Translations under genes and position numbers: made by a program
Part shown: one piece after another, positions 37,770 through 50,700 of the stretch
How the letters are laid out: each line of letters begins with the position of its first letter
How positions within the stretch are numbered: position 1 is the first letter of the stretch
The notes under the pieces: model-generated
Database searches by the model: none
What the model was told of the DNA's origin: nothing
Seen by the model: only the letters and a program-made list of their open reading frames with translations
Assembly (NCBI GenBank): GCA_950295325.1
Contig: OX485804.1
Location: 2,666,001-2,730,000, forward strand
Length of the DNA stretch: 64,000 nt
Origin: Polytrichum commune
Taxonomy: Eukaryota > Streptophyta > Polytrichopsida > Polytrichales > Polytrichaceae
Direction: 5' to 3'

Positions 37770-39290
37770 ATTATCACCGATTACATGAGCCAATTTAAAT
37801 GCATGAAGAGACAATGCAGTATCTTCTTAGCCTGACATATTAAAGCACTGAATGACAAACACAAATAACCATTATAGATACCCAAGGTTTCCAAGAAAGA
37901 CGATACCAATCCAATGCTTATACAACATCCTTATTCTATTAATAAAGGAAAAACCACAACATATCCCTGTTTATTCATCCATGTGATATCAAATTGAAAT
38001 AAATCTATAGGCATATAGGAGAACATAGAATAAAAATGGGAGTGAATAGCCAACTTAGTGGTCATGAAGCCTAGACAAATTGAAGTTGCAAATGTTGAGA
38101 AATTTCACCTTAACTTTGAGGACCAGATTTAATTATATGATGCCATATTGTTTTCAACATCATGAATTAGTGTGAATTCTAATCAAGAGACGATGCTTAC
38201 TGATTGACCATTACTTAACAACGGTTGAGTTTTCTCTTTGTATTTCAAGTGTGAAACACATAAATTTTCTGGAATTTGCACCTGGTCCTTGACATGTGCA
38301 ACTGAAGTAAGGTAGGTATGCCTAATTGGGTTTCTAATCTTACAAAGACACCTATATTTGAGAGGTGTATGGTGGGTGTGAAGCTAAGAAATGTGTTGAA
38401 ACGAGATTGAACTACAAGCTCAACATTTTAGACATAATAGTCAACATAATTGGGTGGAACTATGCAATCATTTAATAGCTCCAAGAATCCCCACTTTGAC
38501 AATGAACAAAAAATTCACATGAGCTCTGAAAATCATGGGGAAAGGGGCTACGGGCGCGACTTGGATTTGCGAATAATCTCACCCTAATTGCATGTTTTAT
38601 ATCCTATAAGAACTGGCTGCAGAGAGAAAAGTGTCCATTTTGAGACCTGATTACCTTATTAGACCTGATGTTGGACAGATAAAAAGTTGAAACAAGTTGC
38701 TTCTAAGAATGATGCACAAAATATGCAAGTACACCACATATGTAACCACTAAAAAAGGAGAAACTAATTACAGATTTTGACTCACCCTGGAGAACGTTCA
38801 CCGAGGGAAAATTTGTGGCCAAACCAGTTCACTGTGAATTGAGCTGGTGGTTCTGAACTTGACAAGTCAAAAATAATTTGGGATGCCTCTTTTTGATTGT
38901 TAGCCAGTAAGATGGTTGAGCATCATTGAGCCTTCAGTTGTAGGTACCAGGTGCAACAAAAACGCACTTGTTGTTGCAAACTCTACAAATGGATCTCTGA
39001 TCGACTTGCAATGAGTTTCTTCACATCAAGTGCATCATTGTTGGATCACGTCTGTAGGACAAATGTAATGGAGCTCAAGCCTGCCCGTAATCAAGAATTG
39101 ACTACATTACTACCTTCACATGGACTCAGCGAGAAAATTGAGTTCAAAAATCAAGCCTCCCCTGATTTAGTTATGGTAAATGCGAGTTTGTTGATTTCTA
39201 AACTGAATATTTACATGGACCCCCCAGGAACTGGACAACCTCATTTAGGTTACAAAGAAGTTAGTGTAGGAAGGTAGAGTAGAACAGTGT
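37770..39290. other. AT-rich stretch with a repeat A copy
   Basis: No gene is supported. Positions 38340-38640 are a minus-oriented dispersed repeat A copy. Confidence 0.4.
38340..38640 (-). repeat. Dispersed repeat family A, inverted copy
   Basis: Aligns with 41835-42160: ACACCTATATTTGAG, the AGATTGAACTACAAGCTCAA block, CATAATTGGG, CACATGAGCTCTGA and CTTGGATTTGCGAATAATC occur in order. Confidence 0.65.
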
Positions 39291-41834
39291 CCAGTGGTTA
39301 CCGGCACATCCTCCGATGTTGTTGTAGTTTGTGTTGCCACCGACCCTACCTTCGACACCTTCCCAAACTCCGGTGAGGTCCAATATGTCTTCAACCTATC
39401 TCACACAAGCGGTTGCTCTTTTGGGGGGCACTCACGGTCAGGTCACGTTGTGTATAGTTTGTGTAGACGGGAGCGCTCCGCCTTCATGCACCTGGACACC
39501 GCTTTCTTGAAACTGTCATCCGAAATTGGGTGTCCAATGTATTCAAATTCGGATTCCACTTCTTTGCGCAGGCTGGCGTAGTCCTCTGCGTTTTGGTCTT
39601 GCACCTTTATGATGGACACATCCAAAAATATGATGCACAACGCTCTCAAGACCTCCAAGAATCTGGATCCAGCTCTACCAGATTCATTTGGTCTTCCTGC
39701 GCTATTACACTCAATTCTAAATGATTTTTGCCCCTGTGCAATCCTATCAGCCTCTTCTTTCTCATAAACATGCTGCATACGGCGGCATCCCTTCTTGGGC
39801 GGCAATGCTGGCTGTGCACTATCCTCTACATTTGCCATGCTCTTCGTTGCGGAGGACTCTGGATTGAAAGACTCAAAGCTATAGACATCCTTAACAATAT
39901 TTGATGTGGATGGGGGTTGTCGTTCCTTACCGTGGGCCGGTACTCGCACCGGCCCCGTTGAGGCCAGAGGGTATGGTTGTAGAGTGCTTGCGGATGGAGG
40001 CATTAAGGGGGGAACATTGCCGATAGCAGGTTGGTTGTCCACATACTGAATGGGCGCCCTGCCGTGGCCATGGTGCTCGCCCTCCTGGTACATGCTCCGT
40101 CGTTGCGGGTGTTGAACTTGATAGCCGTCCCTATCAATGTAAACCTGGTCCATTATGTGTCCGCGGTCACGAGAATATCGCAGCCGCAGCACGTTTGGTA
40201 TTGGAATTGGCACTCTGCCTCCCCATGGTCCGACACGCTGAGAATTGTATGACATTCCATCGTCCTGCCAATGCGGTGCATTGAAAGTCCCATCCTGCCA
40301 GTTTTGTGTGTGTGCTCCGACAACATAACTGTCTTTATCATAGTCGTTGTCATCTTGGCTCCACTGGACAGTTGGCGGCCATCTTGCACGCAAAGGGTGG
40401 GTTTAGGAGAGGTGCGGCTCCGCCCATCTTTCTCCCCCCTCCATGCTACGCCCGTGCGGTGGCGGCCTCATGTTGCGAAAAAACTCTACTCGCATGGACT
40501 GGTTAGGCACCCCATTATCTGTCCCATGAAACTCGTATGCATCCAGTCTTGCACATTTTTCTCCCGGTGCATGTACATTTGTATCCTACCAACCAATTCC
40601 ACAACATGAATACCGTGATTGAGGAGCCACTTCCAAGCCAGCCCATATATACATGTGAACAATTTACATAAACAACACATATGCTCAAAAGGGATTGGAC
40701 GACATGCCCACAATATTATTGCTTCATTCCAGGCCAAACACTTTACATAGATGACAAAACCTGCGAGCCCATTGAGGAAGAACATGAACACTTCCAAGGC
40801 GAATGAAATATTTAAGGGAAAATGCATTCTTACCTTTCCAGTGGATGAGCCACCTGAACGTTTCCGAGAATTTGTTGTCTCTGGAAGGTGGTTTGTTGTA
40901 GTGTTGCCAACTCCATCAAAGCATTTGTGTTATGTTCCGCGTTCGTACAAGGATGCACAATTGCAAGCTTGCGTGTTCTCGACTATAGTATCTACTGCCT
41001 CCGCCATGCTTGCCTACATAAACTTTAAAACACTATGCCCACAACCTCAAATTTTGAGCTATAAGTAAATATTAATTTTGACAATGTCCACCACCTCAAC
41101 ATAAACCTCTTGTGTTGATTTTGGATCATCCACCAATGAAACTTTAAACCCTTGCAAGCTTGCATATGGAATTCAAACAATGCATACTTTTGTGTATTGG
41201 AATCCTCTTTCAATAACTAACAAAACATATTGAATTTTATAAATCTGTACTTGTAAATACACTCAGTGCTTGACATGACGGTATTAGCTCCCTCTATTCT
41301 ACTTCCTCAGCAAAAACGCCAAACAATGCCCATTGCGCTTGTAGACGAAAGACAACAAAAGATTTGAACTCACCAATAGTCGAACTTGAAGCCCTCCTTG
41401 CCTCTTCCAGATTTTATTCCGTTGTTTCGCAACCCTCCTCTTCCTTTTCTTTCTTTGACGAATCTAGATCAGATACTCTCTGTACACCAACAAAGCACAA
41501 ACATCAACTACAACAACGACAACAAACGACTTCCTAATCTCCCAAAAAATCTTCACATATTTATCCCCATAAGAGGCTTCCTACAGTCAATGAAGAACAG
41601 AGGGACGGATATACCACCGAGCTTTGCCATCGAACACAGTTTCACAAAATACTCTCGCCTAGATATTTGTCATGCTGGAGATCCCACCCTCCAATATCAG
41701 CAATTGAAAATTTAGAAACAACAACCAAAAACTGTACTTTGCATCAAAAGGCCAATCTGTTTTCACTAGCATCTGACAGGCAGTTTGTCATTGGCATGTA
41801 AGGTATACAGGTCAACTTCAAATTCTAGCCTTAA

Positions 41835-42160
41835 TCTGACACCTATATTTGAGTGGTTTGTATTTAGGCGTGTTCTAGGAACGGACATCATCAAGATTTG
41901 TGTTTCAAAGAGATTGGATTACGTGCTCAAAATGTCTTAACTAATCTAGGTTCAATATTCAATATAATTGGGGGGGACCTGTATGGTCATTTAAGAAATA
42001 GTATCATCTTTATCAATGAATCACATATTCACATGAGCTGTGAGAATTATGAGTATAATGGTTATGGCCTCAATTTGGATTTGCTAATCATCATGTCCCG
42101 ATTACATGTTTAATATCCTAGGAGAAGTGGGCTAATTGGAAAAAACAACCATTTAAGATC
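41835..42160 (-). repeat. Dispersed repeat family A, inverted copy
   Basis: Contains the reverse complement of the 15.24-kb copy (ACATGTTTAATATCCTAGGA, GAAGTGGGCTAATTGG, AACCATTTAAGA). Its left half matches the reverse complement of 52.29-52.4 kb. Confidence 0.7.
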
Positions 42161-42393
42161 CGTCTACATCAAGGCAAGGCAAGACATATGAACCTCACTT
42201 AATTAGATCATCCTGAGATCCACAATCTTCAAAGTGTCAGGGATTAGAAAGGAACTAACCACTTCATCGAGTTGCTGGCAGCTTTCGGTGAGACCACTGT
42301 TGTACGCAGCAGGATGGCCCCACGGATGCACTTCACGTACACTTGATACTCACTGTAGTGCATTGTTAGGAAAAGAAGGAAGTGAGAGCTTAC

Positions 42394-44217
42394 TCACGAT
42401 CGAAGAAGTAAGACACTGCCACAATCAGTTTATCCACTCCATCTCCATCGATGTCAGCTATAACCTGCACAAGGAAAATCCTCTGTCTCGTGAGACATTA
42501 CTAACATGCAATGCCAGACTAGATTGAGGACTTCAACCATTGTGACTATAAGCTTAGAAGTGACCAAAATCCTAACATCTTAAAAACAGTGCGTAAGCTC
42601 TAATCAATGTGATGAGTTGCAGAGTAAAAGAAAAAGAACCATAAACTTAAATGCAGTTCACATTGAGCTTTGCTTACAGGAGTACATAGAATATGGGCAT
42701 CCACATCAATATAATCAGTCTCTTTCACATGTTGTGCTTCAGCCCAGGAGTCATCCGCCCACATGGACTCATCCACATAGTCATCATAGTCATAAGCATA
42801 ATGGTCAGACAGTCCTTGATCCCCATGATCTTCTGCAAGTTCTTCAGCACTTCTAAATACATCAAATGAGGCATCTGCTTCATCCTCTAATACGTTGTTG
42901 TCCTCATTCTCAAACAGTTGCTAGTGCTGAGAGTTCCACCAACACCTGCAGCACAATCCCTCTCCAAGGTCAATGACTCCTTTTGTCTTAACAACATTCT
43001 CTGTACAAGGTCCCAATCCCAAACAACAATTTCAAATTTGTCTAGTAAAATAATCTCTTGAAATCAATGGGCCATGTGCAGAGGATAAAGGCTATCAAGA
43101 CTTTTTCAGACCTGCTTGTAAATAGATGCAAAGAAATTGATACCCAATGTAGGTACATGCATTCATACACATTCACTCAGACATGGAGCCAAATTTCATT
43201 ACAGCGATATCCAATGACCACACCCAATAACAGTATATGGAGAGAATGATACTCCACAATTCATACTATATGGAGGTGTGACATGGAGAAACACATTATT
43301 TATCTCTACATCTTGAAAAGTACAAAATACCCACAGTGCAGCAGATCATTCAAGATTGAAACTTTGAACAAATGAAAGCACTCAATACTCGACACAAAAG
43401 GTGAAAAGAGGAAATCATTCACATACCATGAACTAAACCCCAAGTACCGTTACTGGTGATGTTAGGACTGGCAATGTTGAGAGCTTCATCATGAACATCA
43501 TTCTGAATGCGATCTATATGATCAGGGCTAAGACCCTCATACGAGTCTTTCCTTACTTTCCTCCTTGGAACAATCAGCCTCTCTGACATAAGGAATCCAG
43601 GAGCCCTGCAATGCATCCAAATTCAGACAACTGCAAATCCTCAACCTTGCAGAGTGCAGTCTTAGATCTTGCAAACCATGTTTGAAATAAAGAGAACTTG
43701 AATACTCCTGTTGTACTCAATATGATCCTGGTAGACCCTAATAATGGGCATGTCCCAACCACTCTAAAGGCATAACTCACTGGCATCTTAAGATGTCCAA
43801 AGGACAGATTCGTCAAAACTGCATCTAAGCAGGCAGCTCACATGAATAGAAATGGAGCATGAAAGCATATCCCTCAAGCACAAACAAATTACACAGGGCG
43901 AGAGACCTGAGATGAACGTCCCAATCCACCCACTTCATTGCAACATCTAGTAAACTTAGACTTTTGCGGTTCTAAGGAGTATGGCAAGACCTTCAACTCA
44001 TCGGCACTATACCATGTAGCATCAGCTTCAGCTGCTTTTGTATCAGTATACATAGAAAGTGATAGCCTCGGAAAGGTCCCCAAAGGGGAAAGGTTAGGGA
44101 GTGTACGTGTTTATGTCAGTGATGAGAGGAGTAACATAGATGCTAGAGCTGACCTCCGTCTGCCACCGCAATTCGACCTGCTGTGGACACTGAGTGTTGG
44201 CTAGGGCTTCCTCATTC
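42394..44217 (-). pseudogene. DEX1: Truncated DEX1 (DEFECTIVE IN EXINE FORMATION 1) homologue
   Basis: Four exon-like blocks match plant DEX1, a secretory-pathway FG-GAP/integrin-alpha-like protein needed for pollen and spore wall patterning. They are 44217-44107 ([20 protein letters not shown]), 43605-43427 (FLMSERLIVPRRKVRKD), 42920-42678 (YDYDDYVDESMWADDSW, DYIDVDAHILCTP) and 42464-42394 (VIADIDGDGVDKLIVAVSYF). Missing are the signal peptide, the IVVPSFVHYLEVLEGADG-type block expected between blocks one and two, and everything after SYFFDRE, roughly the C-terminal half. Blocks two and three do not agree in phase. I call it a decayed fragment, though an alternatively spliced short gene cannot be excluded. 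Confidence 0.82.
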
Positions 44218-44338
44218 CTGAACATCCAGTCCACCTCCTTAGGCAGCTTGTAAATTTGAACCATCGTACCCATTCATACAGGGATTCTGATTCCCTTCGT
44301 GTCTGTATGTGGGATGGCCTTCTAGTGCAACGAACTAA

Positions 44339-45141
44339 GATCTACAAGACCCCGTAAAAGAACCGGTGAGAAAGAATTGTGCGCTCACCAAGCGGAAATC
44401 GGGCACTCCAGAATCGGTCACGAATCGCCAAGAGATTGTTGAAAACGCCACAGCCAACACTTCCAGCTCTGGCACCTCTGCAAAAGACGACAGGTTTTTG
44501 TTATTGAGAATATAATTTTACATTACATTCACGAGCCCCTAAATAAGTGCTTTTTATTTTCAATAGCGCAATTGTGATTGTTGCGAATCGAGCAGAAATG
44601 AATATGTGGGAGAGAGAGTCCTTTGCTACACACTGAAGCCCATGAACATGCACAAATAGCCTACTTCAATACATCTTCGTTTTAAGCATCGGTATGTCAA
44701 TTTTTAGGTCTTTCCAATTGATGTACCAGTGAGCATAAATGTGATATACTTGTTCATTACATTGCTCATTATCATATCCTGTCGATTGAATTCCCAATCG
44801 TTCAGGCATTTGTGAATGAAGCAGGAGAGAATGTGGAGAGACCAAAGGGCTTACTGGGAGGCTTACTTCGGAAGCTAAGTAGTGCGCGGCACCCGTCGGA
44901 GCAGAGCCCTTCCCGCAAGTTCGACCACGACCCATCATCTATTAATGAACCCGAGGACGAACATCTCAAACGTTCCAGCAGCAGAAGTCATCGCGACGGG
45001 GAGATTGCGCCGCTGTTGGATTCGATGAACCGAGCGTCCCTGAATGAGCTGGCCGGAGGTCGTCAGCGTTCCACGATCCCCGAGTCCGTGCGGAACTGGC
45101 CCGGTTTCATTGTGCAACAAGCAGGCATCGACACATTGTGA
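44339..45141 (+). CDS. Possible small Ser-rich basic protein gene (two exon-like blocks)
   Basis: Block one, about 44339-44484, reads open (VRKNCALTKRKSGTPESVTN) and ends at a donor-like GACAG/GTTTTT. Block two, 44806-45141, follows the acceptor CGTTCAG and encodes 111 residues: EAGENVERPKGLLGGLLRK, an acidic/Ser-rich middle, ending FIVQQAGIDTL and TGA. The two blocks do not join in phase at the sites I see. Composition is coding-like compared with the flanks. No family is recognised, and it could be a 3' exon of a larger gene or a relic. Confidence 0.35.
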
Positions 45142-45199
45142 TTTTGATGGGCCTGGTTGAAATTTCGAACCATCACACCTGCAAATCGGAAGACCAGGA

Positions 45200-47670
45200 A
45201 CTCCTCCGCAGTTTACTTTATTCCAAACCAGTTCCCCACACATCCATCGTCAACACCTCTTGTGCAAGTTCACGGCCAGAAAGAACCTCTCACTCGCTCT
45301 CTACACCATCGTCTCCTTCACTCTCCACCTCCACCACCCAGCGTCCGGCAAGAGCCTAAGCCTAATACAAATGCAGCCTACAAAATTTGTGACTTAGGCT
45401 ATAAAATTTTGAAAGTGTAGGACAAAGAGCCTATGGACAATTTTAAAGCATAAGATATCAACCTATGTGATAAAAAACATGTAGGAAGTTTTGCCTACAA
45501 ATTTTTTTAAAGAGAGGATTTTAGCCATTCATCCTTCTTCAAATTGGGAAATTAGTTGGCCTAAGTACATATCTTTAGGCTATATCTTGCAGGAAGAGTA
45601 GAGATTGAATCAGAAGATGGTGAGGACTTTCACCCTTAAACTCATTTGAATTTTAGCAACCTTTCATAACTTATAATCAACTCTTTAAAAAAGAGTTGGC
45701 TAATCCTTGGCCTTCAAACGTGGTGAAGGGCTTAGCCAGGTTCAATTCCTGCCAAGGATACCACTTAGTACTCAAATTCTGAATTTAAAGCCTACAACAT
45801 TAAAAGATATGAAGGATTTTAACCTACTAAAAATTAGTTTTGAAGGCAATTGGCGGGTAACTTAAAAACTCAAAAGGTTTTCAACTTACAAAAATTTGAT
45901 ATTGTAGGATGCAACCTATGCCATGAGGGAAATAGCCTGTGCCCTTTTAAAGAGGTAGGCAATTAACCTTAATAACTTCAAAAACTTTTCGGACGTTGCC
46001 ACCACCTCCAAACCTTCCCCCTCCAACTCCAACCACGGAACCCTAACTCTCTCCCCCCCCCCCCCCCCCCCCCCACACACACACACGGAAACCCCCATTC
46101 CGACCCATGCAAACCCGCTCCAACCCATGCCAACCCAAGTTAACCCACTCCAACCCACGCCAATCCCTTGCGTGTTTGGAATATTAGTACCAATAACCAC
46201 ATTGCGACCGCAAGAACATGCGAATTCCGAGACATATATTATGACCTACTAATCATAAGACCCTCATTGAAATGCTTTCTAAGTGTCAAATTTGTCATGT
46301 TATTTAATGTCTGTCTGGGTAAGATATCATACCCAAGCCGGAGTTCATATGGCATGGCAAGCTTATCGCAACACAAAAACATTACAACTTCCTCTCGTAA
46401 TCATATAATTTTGTTGCGAATATATGAAAAACGATGACGAGCTTTTTTAATATCATGTCTATGTACCCAAAAAAAATAGCGAGCGAGTGTCTTTAGGGTA
46501 CGGGAAGGCAATATAAAATATGTGGCACAATTCATTTACTCCTTGCCATATAGTGCATCCGAACACACTCCCTATCAACAAACTGGAAAGATTGTGGGTT
46601 TAGGGTTTAGCTCACATATACACGCACCAAGAAAGATGAAGAGAATGATTACCTTATCAACAATTCCATATTCCACAGCTTCATGTGGACTAAAATATTT
46701 TGGTCGTCTAATATCTTCAATCTTCTCCACCGACTGACCCAAATGTCTTCAATACATACCTACCTATTAGCACACACCACACCCCAAAGCACATTGTCAG
46801 GATATTGAGTACATCAAAGGAAACCGACACAAGTTCGCTTTCACTACTCTAGACAAAACATGTGGTGGTGCCACATTGCAGACTTCCAAACTCACAAACT
46901 TTGTTCATAGATTCTCCATTCACGAGGATTATCATTTTTTGATGATTTCCAGGTGTTTTGAGATGACTATGAAGATGCTATGAAGATGATTATGAGGTGG
47001 TTTTCACCTAACAATCCAACATTCATGGCACCCCCCCCCCCTTCCCATGTGCACCATGAGCACATTATGGATCCCTTAGCATTATGGATACATCATTTAG
47101 ACCCCTAGTGCCCACTGGTGGACCGCATGTGCATGGAATGAAATGTCTCATCAAATGTGCCATGGTCTGAAATTGGTTTTAGAAAGTATCGGTCTTTGTT
47201 CAAGAGAAACACATGTTTGTTTTTGGTTGAATGTAGGAGGGTCCTCTAAATCTCACATTTGTTGGTTGTACATACCACTTTTAGTAAATTTTTCAATTGC
47301 TATACGTTAAGATTTACATTTTAGTCAACATGCTACACAGCTGGGATTAGTTATTCCCACAGTACTAGAACAAACAATGTTGGTTTCAAATAAAGGCATG
47401 GTACCGAAATGGGGAGGCGTTGCCTTGGGAGGTATGTTGCATTACATACCCGGGCGGGGAGGGCACTCATAATGAATTTTTGGAGACACTTACGACATCC
47501 AATTATTCTCAACGGGGGTATTATCTTAAAGAATTAGAATATTAGGAGTTCCTTAGAGTAGAAAAAAAATCTACTGAACTTAAATTTTTAATACCCTATT
47601 GGTAATTAAAAATCTAGAATGCATTCAATATTAAATACCTTATTTTTCTTACAAATTTTTGATAGCCTTT
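45200..47670. other. AT-rich gene-free stretch with C tracts
   Basis: No gene is supported. It contains a C22 tract running into (AC)n at 46053-46086, and degenerate CAACCCATGC-type short tandem units at 46095-46165. A C10 run lies near 47031. GGGTTTAGGGTTTAG at 46599-46613 is only two telomere-like units. Confidence 0.5.
46053..46086 (+). repeat. Poly-C tract followed by (AC)n
   Basis: About 22 C run directly into about six AC units, followed by degenerate CCAACCCATGC-like repeats. Confidence 0.95.
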
Positions 47671-47679
47671 AAATTTTAG

Positions 47680-48188
47680 CCGGGGGGGGGGGAGGTGCAT
47701 TGTGAATTGGCATTTTAACAACGGGATTGCATTGTTGTGGTATGGCAAGAACAAAACACAATAGAAATTAATTACACCAACAAGATTGTGATGGAGAATG
47801 CAAGTAGAGTGCAACATAATTCTCCAGCATTTGCTGGATAGCAAGAGTTCATACAACATTTGCAAAAGAATTTCAAACATTAAATATTGTCTCAAATATA
47901 CCCCTTCGTGTCAACGTTTAAACATAATGGATTTCAAAGTATCCTTAATGAAGAGAAACCTTCATGGAATAAAATTGAGCCCTCCATCTTCTTTGATGAA
48001 GCAAAATGTGATCCTTTACACATGTTATATTGCATGGTATTTTTTTTATAGTTGGTTTCCAACATCAAATCGCCCCCTATATTTTATACAGAGTTCTTCA
48101 AAAAAATTCCTCGAATGAATAATAAAAACCCAATATTTTATCGCACGTCATTTCTAACTGCTTGTGCCCCCCCCCCCCCCCCCGCCTA
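47680..48188. mobile_element. Possible relative of the G-tract transposon
   Basis: The left end is C followed by G10 (about 47682). The right end is C18 followed by G (about 48184), preceded by TTTTATCGCACGT, the same sub-terminal motif as in the 10.03-kb element. No target duplication is visible, so the ends are tentative. Confidence 0.4.
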
Positions 48189-49079
48189 GAATTACATATT
48201 TTGTACCAAGAGGTTGATGTGTTAGAGATGGCATTTAATTAATGGGGGGGAATTTCACTGCAACCCTCTAAGAACCCATAGACCTTTGAATTGATTGAAG
48301 AGGCAAGGTGGTTGGTTGGAGCCTAGTCATCCATAACAAATTTGATTCATTTCCCCAACTTCTTTACCCCTTTCAATTAAAACCAAACCCCTTGAAAAGT
48401 ATATAATTAGAAATTAGAAGTTTTGTTTGATCATCAAATTAGGATAAAAAATTCTAGTGTTTCAAAATTCATTCCCAATGTTTTTGTCCAGGATTGAGCC
48501 TAGGAAAGCCCTCACCGGTTGGGGCCCAAGGATTCTCAACCCCTCTAAACTCCAAAGTCATTAACCAACAAAGAACATCAAAGGATAAACACTTCTTCAA
48601 TTTATCTCTTGGTTATTGCAATATTGAATACCATTTATAATATAGAAAAACAAAAATACCATAAACCGCACTTACACAAACTAAAAACATCCGAAAGATA
48701 TTACTTTGAAATATACAACCAAAAAACAAAAGTGTTCATCCCCGATTGTACACATTGATGATTGACAACCTTAGAATTCTAAAAATATTAAGGGTTAGTA
48801 TACAAACATAATACAAGCATCAACCATATATGTCAAAGTTCAAATTACATACACCATAATTTCAAAAGCAACTCAAGGGTACTCATTAATTTCAACACCT
48901 CTCAAATTAGACAAATACCTTTTAGGATGGAAAAATAAGTACCTAAATTTCATATTGTTCTTCCATATACCCATGGCTTCCATCAAATATCATGGGAACC
49001 ATGGATTAGATCTTCTAGTGCTACTTGTAGCACATTCTCTAGATTATTTATGAGCATTTAGTTATGATGTTTTATTTTC

Positions 49080-50690
49080 ATGCAATTTTGGACCAAGAAT
49101 GCCCTCTCACAACTAGCAATGCTTATACATTGTACACGGACAATTTCTACCAAAACAACCAAATTTCATATTTCCTCTCAAGTATGCCATTTTTTGTTAC
49201 CTTGCCTACACATCCTTGAAGGGTTTATCACCCCAATATATGGTTGTTTGGAACTTGAAAGCAAAGAATTTTTTTAACTCTCATTGATTTTATTAAAGGT
49301 GAAAATGTATTACCATGAAACATCCACGGCACTCTATAATAAATACAAATGATCTTCAACTCATGCCAATCCAACTTGCCATGTGGACATGTTGGTAGGT
49401 CCCAAGACCTTAAATGCATCCATGATGTGGTTGTCCTCAAATGGTATATCTAAAGCCTCACACACAACAATTGCAAAGCTCCTCAAAAAATCCAAGACAT
49501 CAATTAGGTCTTACCTAGTGCGATCATGGACCATGTTGATGTTATAAAATTTTGTACCCCTAATTTCATTGTGTAGGCGGCGTAAATATCCTCTGACTAG
49601 TCCAAATTCAGGTATGGTATGATAGCATGTCTCTTCATTAAAGAAAGTGGCATTGAAATCTTATGTCTCCTCTATTAAAAAAAACATATGAGTGTGTGCT
49701 ATATATGTTCTTACAACAGAGCTCATAGTCGTCACATCCACAAATTTATGTTGAAAAATCCGAGATAACATTCACAACAAGTGCAATATGTCTACTGGTA
49801 AGTAAAAACAATAAATGTATTTGAAACTTCAAAGCTTCAAATAAGTTTGTTGCCCAACATCGTTCTTAATTCCAACGGGAATGTCTCCATCTCAGGGAGT
49901 GCACTTAAAGTTAAGACTAGGAATCACGTGAGTGCGTACTTTTGACCCCCCTATGTATGTACTAAAAAATCATCTAAAAATTAAAAAAATTAAGTTGTTA
50001 AACAAATCTAAAGTTCTTGTTGTATAAATTTCAAAAAAAATCAATTGTAAATATTTTTAAATTGATTTTTGAAGCAAAAAACAACGCATTTTAGTTCAAA
50101 CTTCTATCATTTTTTTTAATAATTTTTAAAAACTTTTCATCCTGAAATTTATACCAAGTGATAGATATATATGTAATGATTTGGCACTTAAAAAGTCTTA
50201 ATCTAAAAACTATTTTAAGGCCAAGTATTGTAGGGGGTATGCCATTAAAACGCACTCACGTGTATTCCTAATCTTAACTTTAAGTGCACTCCCTAGGGTC
50301 TCCATAATAAGTTAACATTGGTTTTAATAAAGCATAAAGGGTGGCGATTGCTTGTCACCTCGAATGCCAACGGATCTTATGATAGTGCTTAAAAAAATTC
50401 CGTGCTTCAATCATTTTTGATTGAAGTTTTTGAAACGCGATTTTTCATTTTGAAGATTTTTTGAAGTGTCCAACAACAACACTGATGAAGTTGTTTATAT
50501 AGCTTCTTCCAACAAGGAGAGTTCATAGCATCTAAGGCCACAAAATTAGTTCTATGCGCCATGCAATGAACTAAGGTCAAGAATAGATTTATATGGTCTT
50601 TGAGTCAATCGGCCTTTCCATCCTCTGCCAGTCATCGTTGTAGCACCATCATAACCAAAAGCAATACACTTATAAACATCTAAAGCTCAT
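49080..50690 (-). pseudogene. Decayed hAT-family transposase
   Basis: Read on the minus strand, 50664-50607 encodes FGYDGATTMTGRGWKG, the catalytic-region motif of zinc-finger/KIAA1586-like hAT proteins. It is followed in another frame by HCMAHRTNFVALDAMN, matching the CVAHRLNL motif of that domain. Near 49128-49098 the sequence encodes SIASCERAFLVQN, the C-terminal hAT dimerisation motif (SCERxFSxxN). Many frameshifts and stops intervene. A 407-bp MITE sits inside (49891-50297). The 5' end is interrupted at 50701 by another element. Confidence 0.75.
49891..50297. mobile_element. Non-autonomous hAT element (MITE) with 8-bp target duplication
   Basis: Terminal inverted repeats begin CTCAGGGAGTGCAC on the left and, complemented, CCTAGGGAGTGCAC on the right. 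They continue through CTTAAAGTTAAGA and the ACGTGAGTGCG block, about 40 bp. GTCTCCAT flanks both sides (49883-49890 and 50298-50305). An 8-bp duplication and (C/T)AGGG near the tips fit hAT. The 407-bp body has no coding capacity. Confidence 0.85.
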
Positions 50691-50700
50691 TCCTTCATAC

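Larger units (their letters stand above)
36762..41012 (-). pseudogene. Transposon-like gene of unknown type, probably broken
   Basis: Minus-strand coding-like blocks are about 41012-40830 (MAEAVDTIVENTQACN, then a frame change before a GTAAG donor), 40393-39443 (316 residues) and 37340-36762 (192 residues, ending RAVVRKV). The middle block is rich in Pro, Gln and charged residues. It then has a helical segment, QDQNAEDYASLRKEVESEF, followed by FEYIGHPISDDSFKKAVSRC. Just past its stop, another frame reads YWTSPEFGKVSKV, which resembles the YW.(T/S)PE..K.SE pattern of plant Ptta/En-Spm-type accessory domains. That resemblance is weak. The frame changes suggest decay. The third block may belong to the same unit or be separate. 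Confidence 0.45.

Noticed and set aside
41386-41715. 109-residue plus-strand frame rich in Pro/Leu/Asn
   Set aside because: No domain and no splice partner; flanks are AT-rich repeats.
45916-46200. 94-residue frame with a Gly-rich stretch
   Set aside because: The Gly run is the translated C tract with CA repeats; a composition artefact.
46599-46613. Interstitial telomere repeat
   Set aside because: Only two TTTAGGG units; expected by chance.
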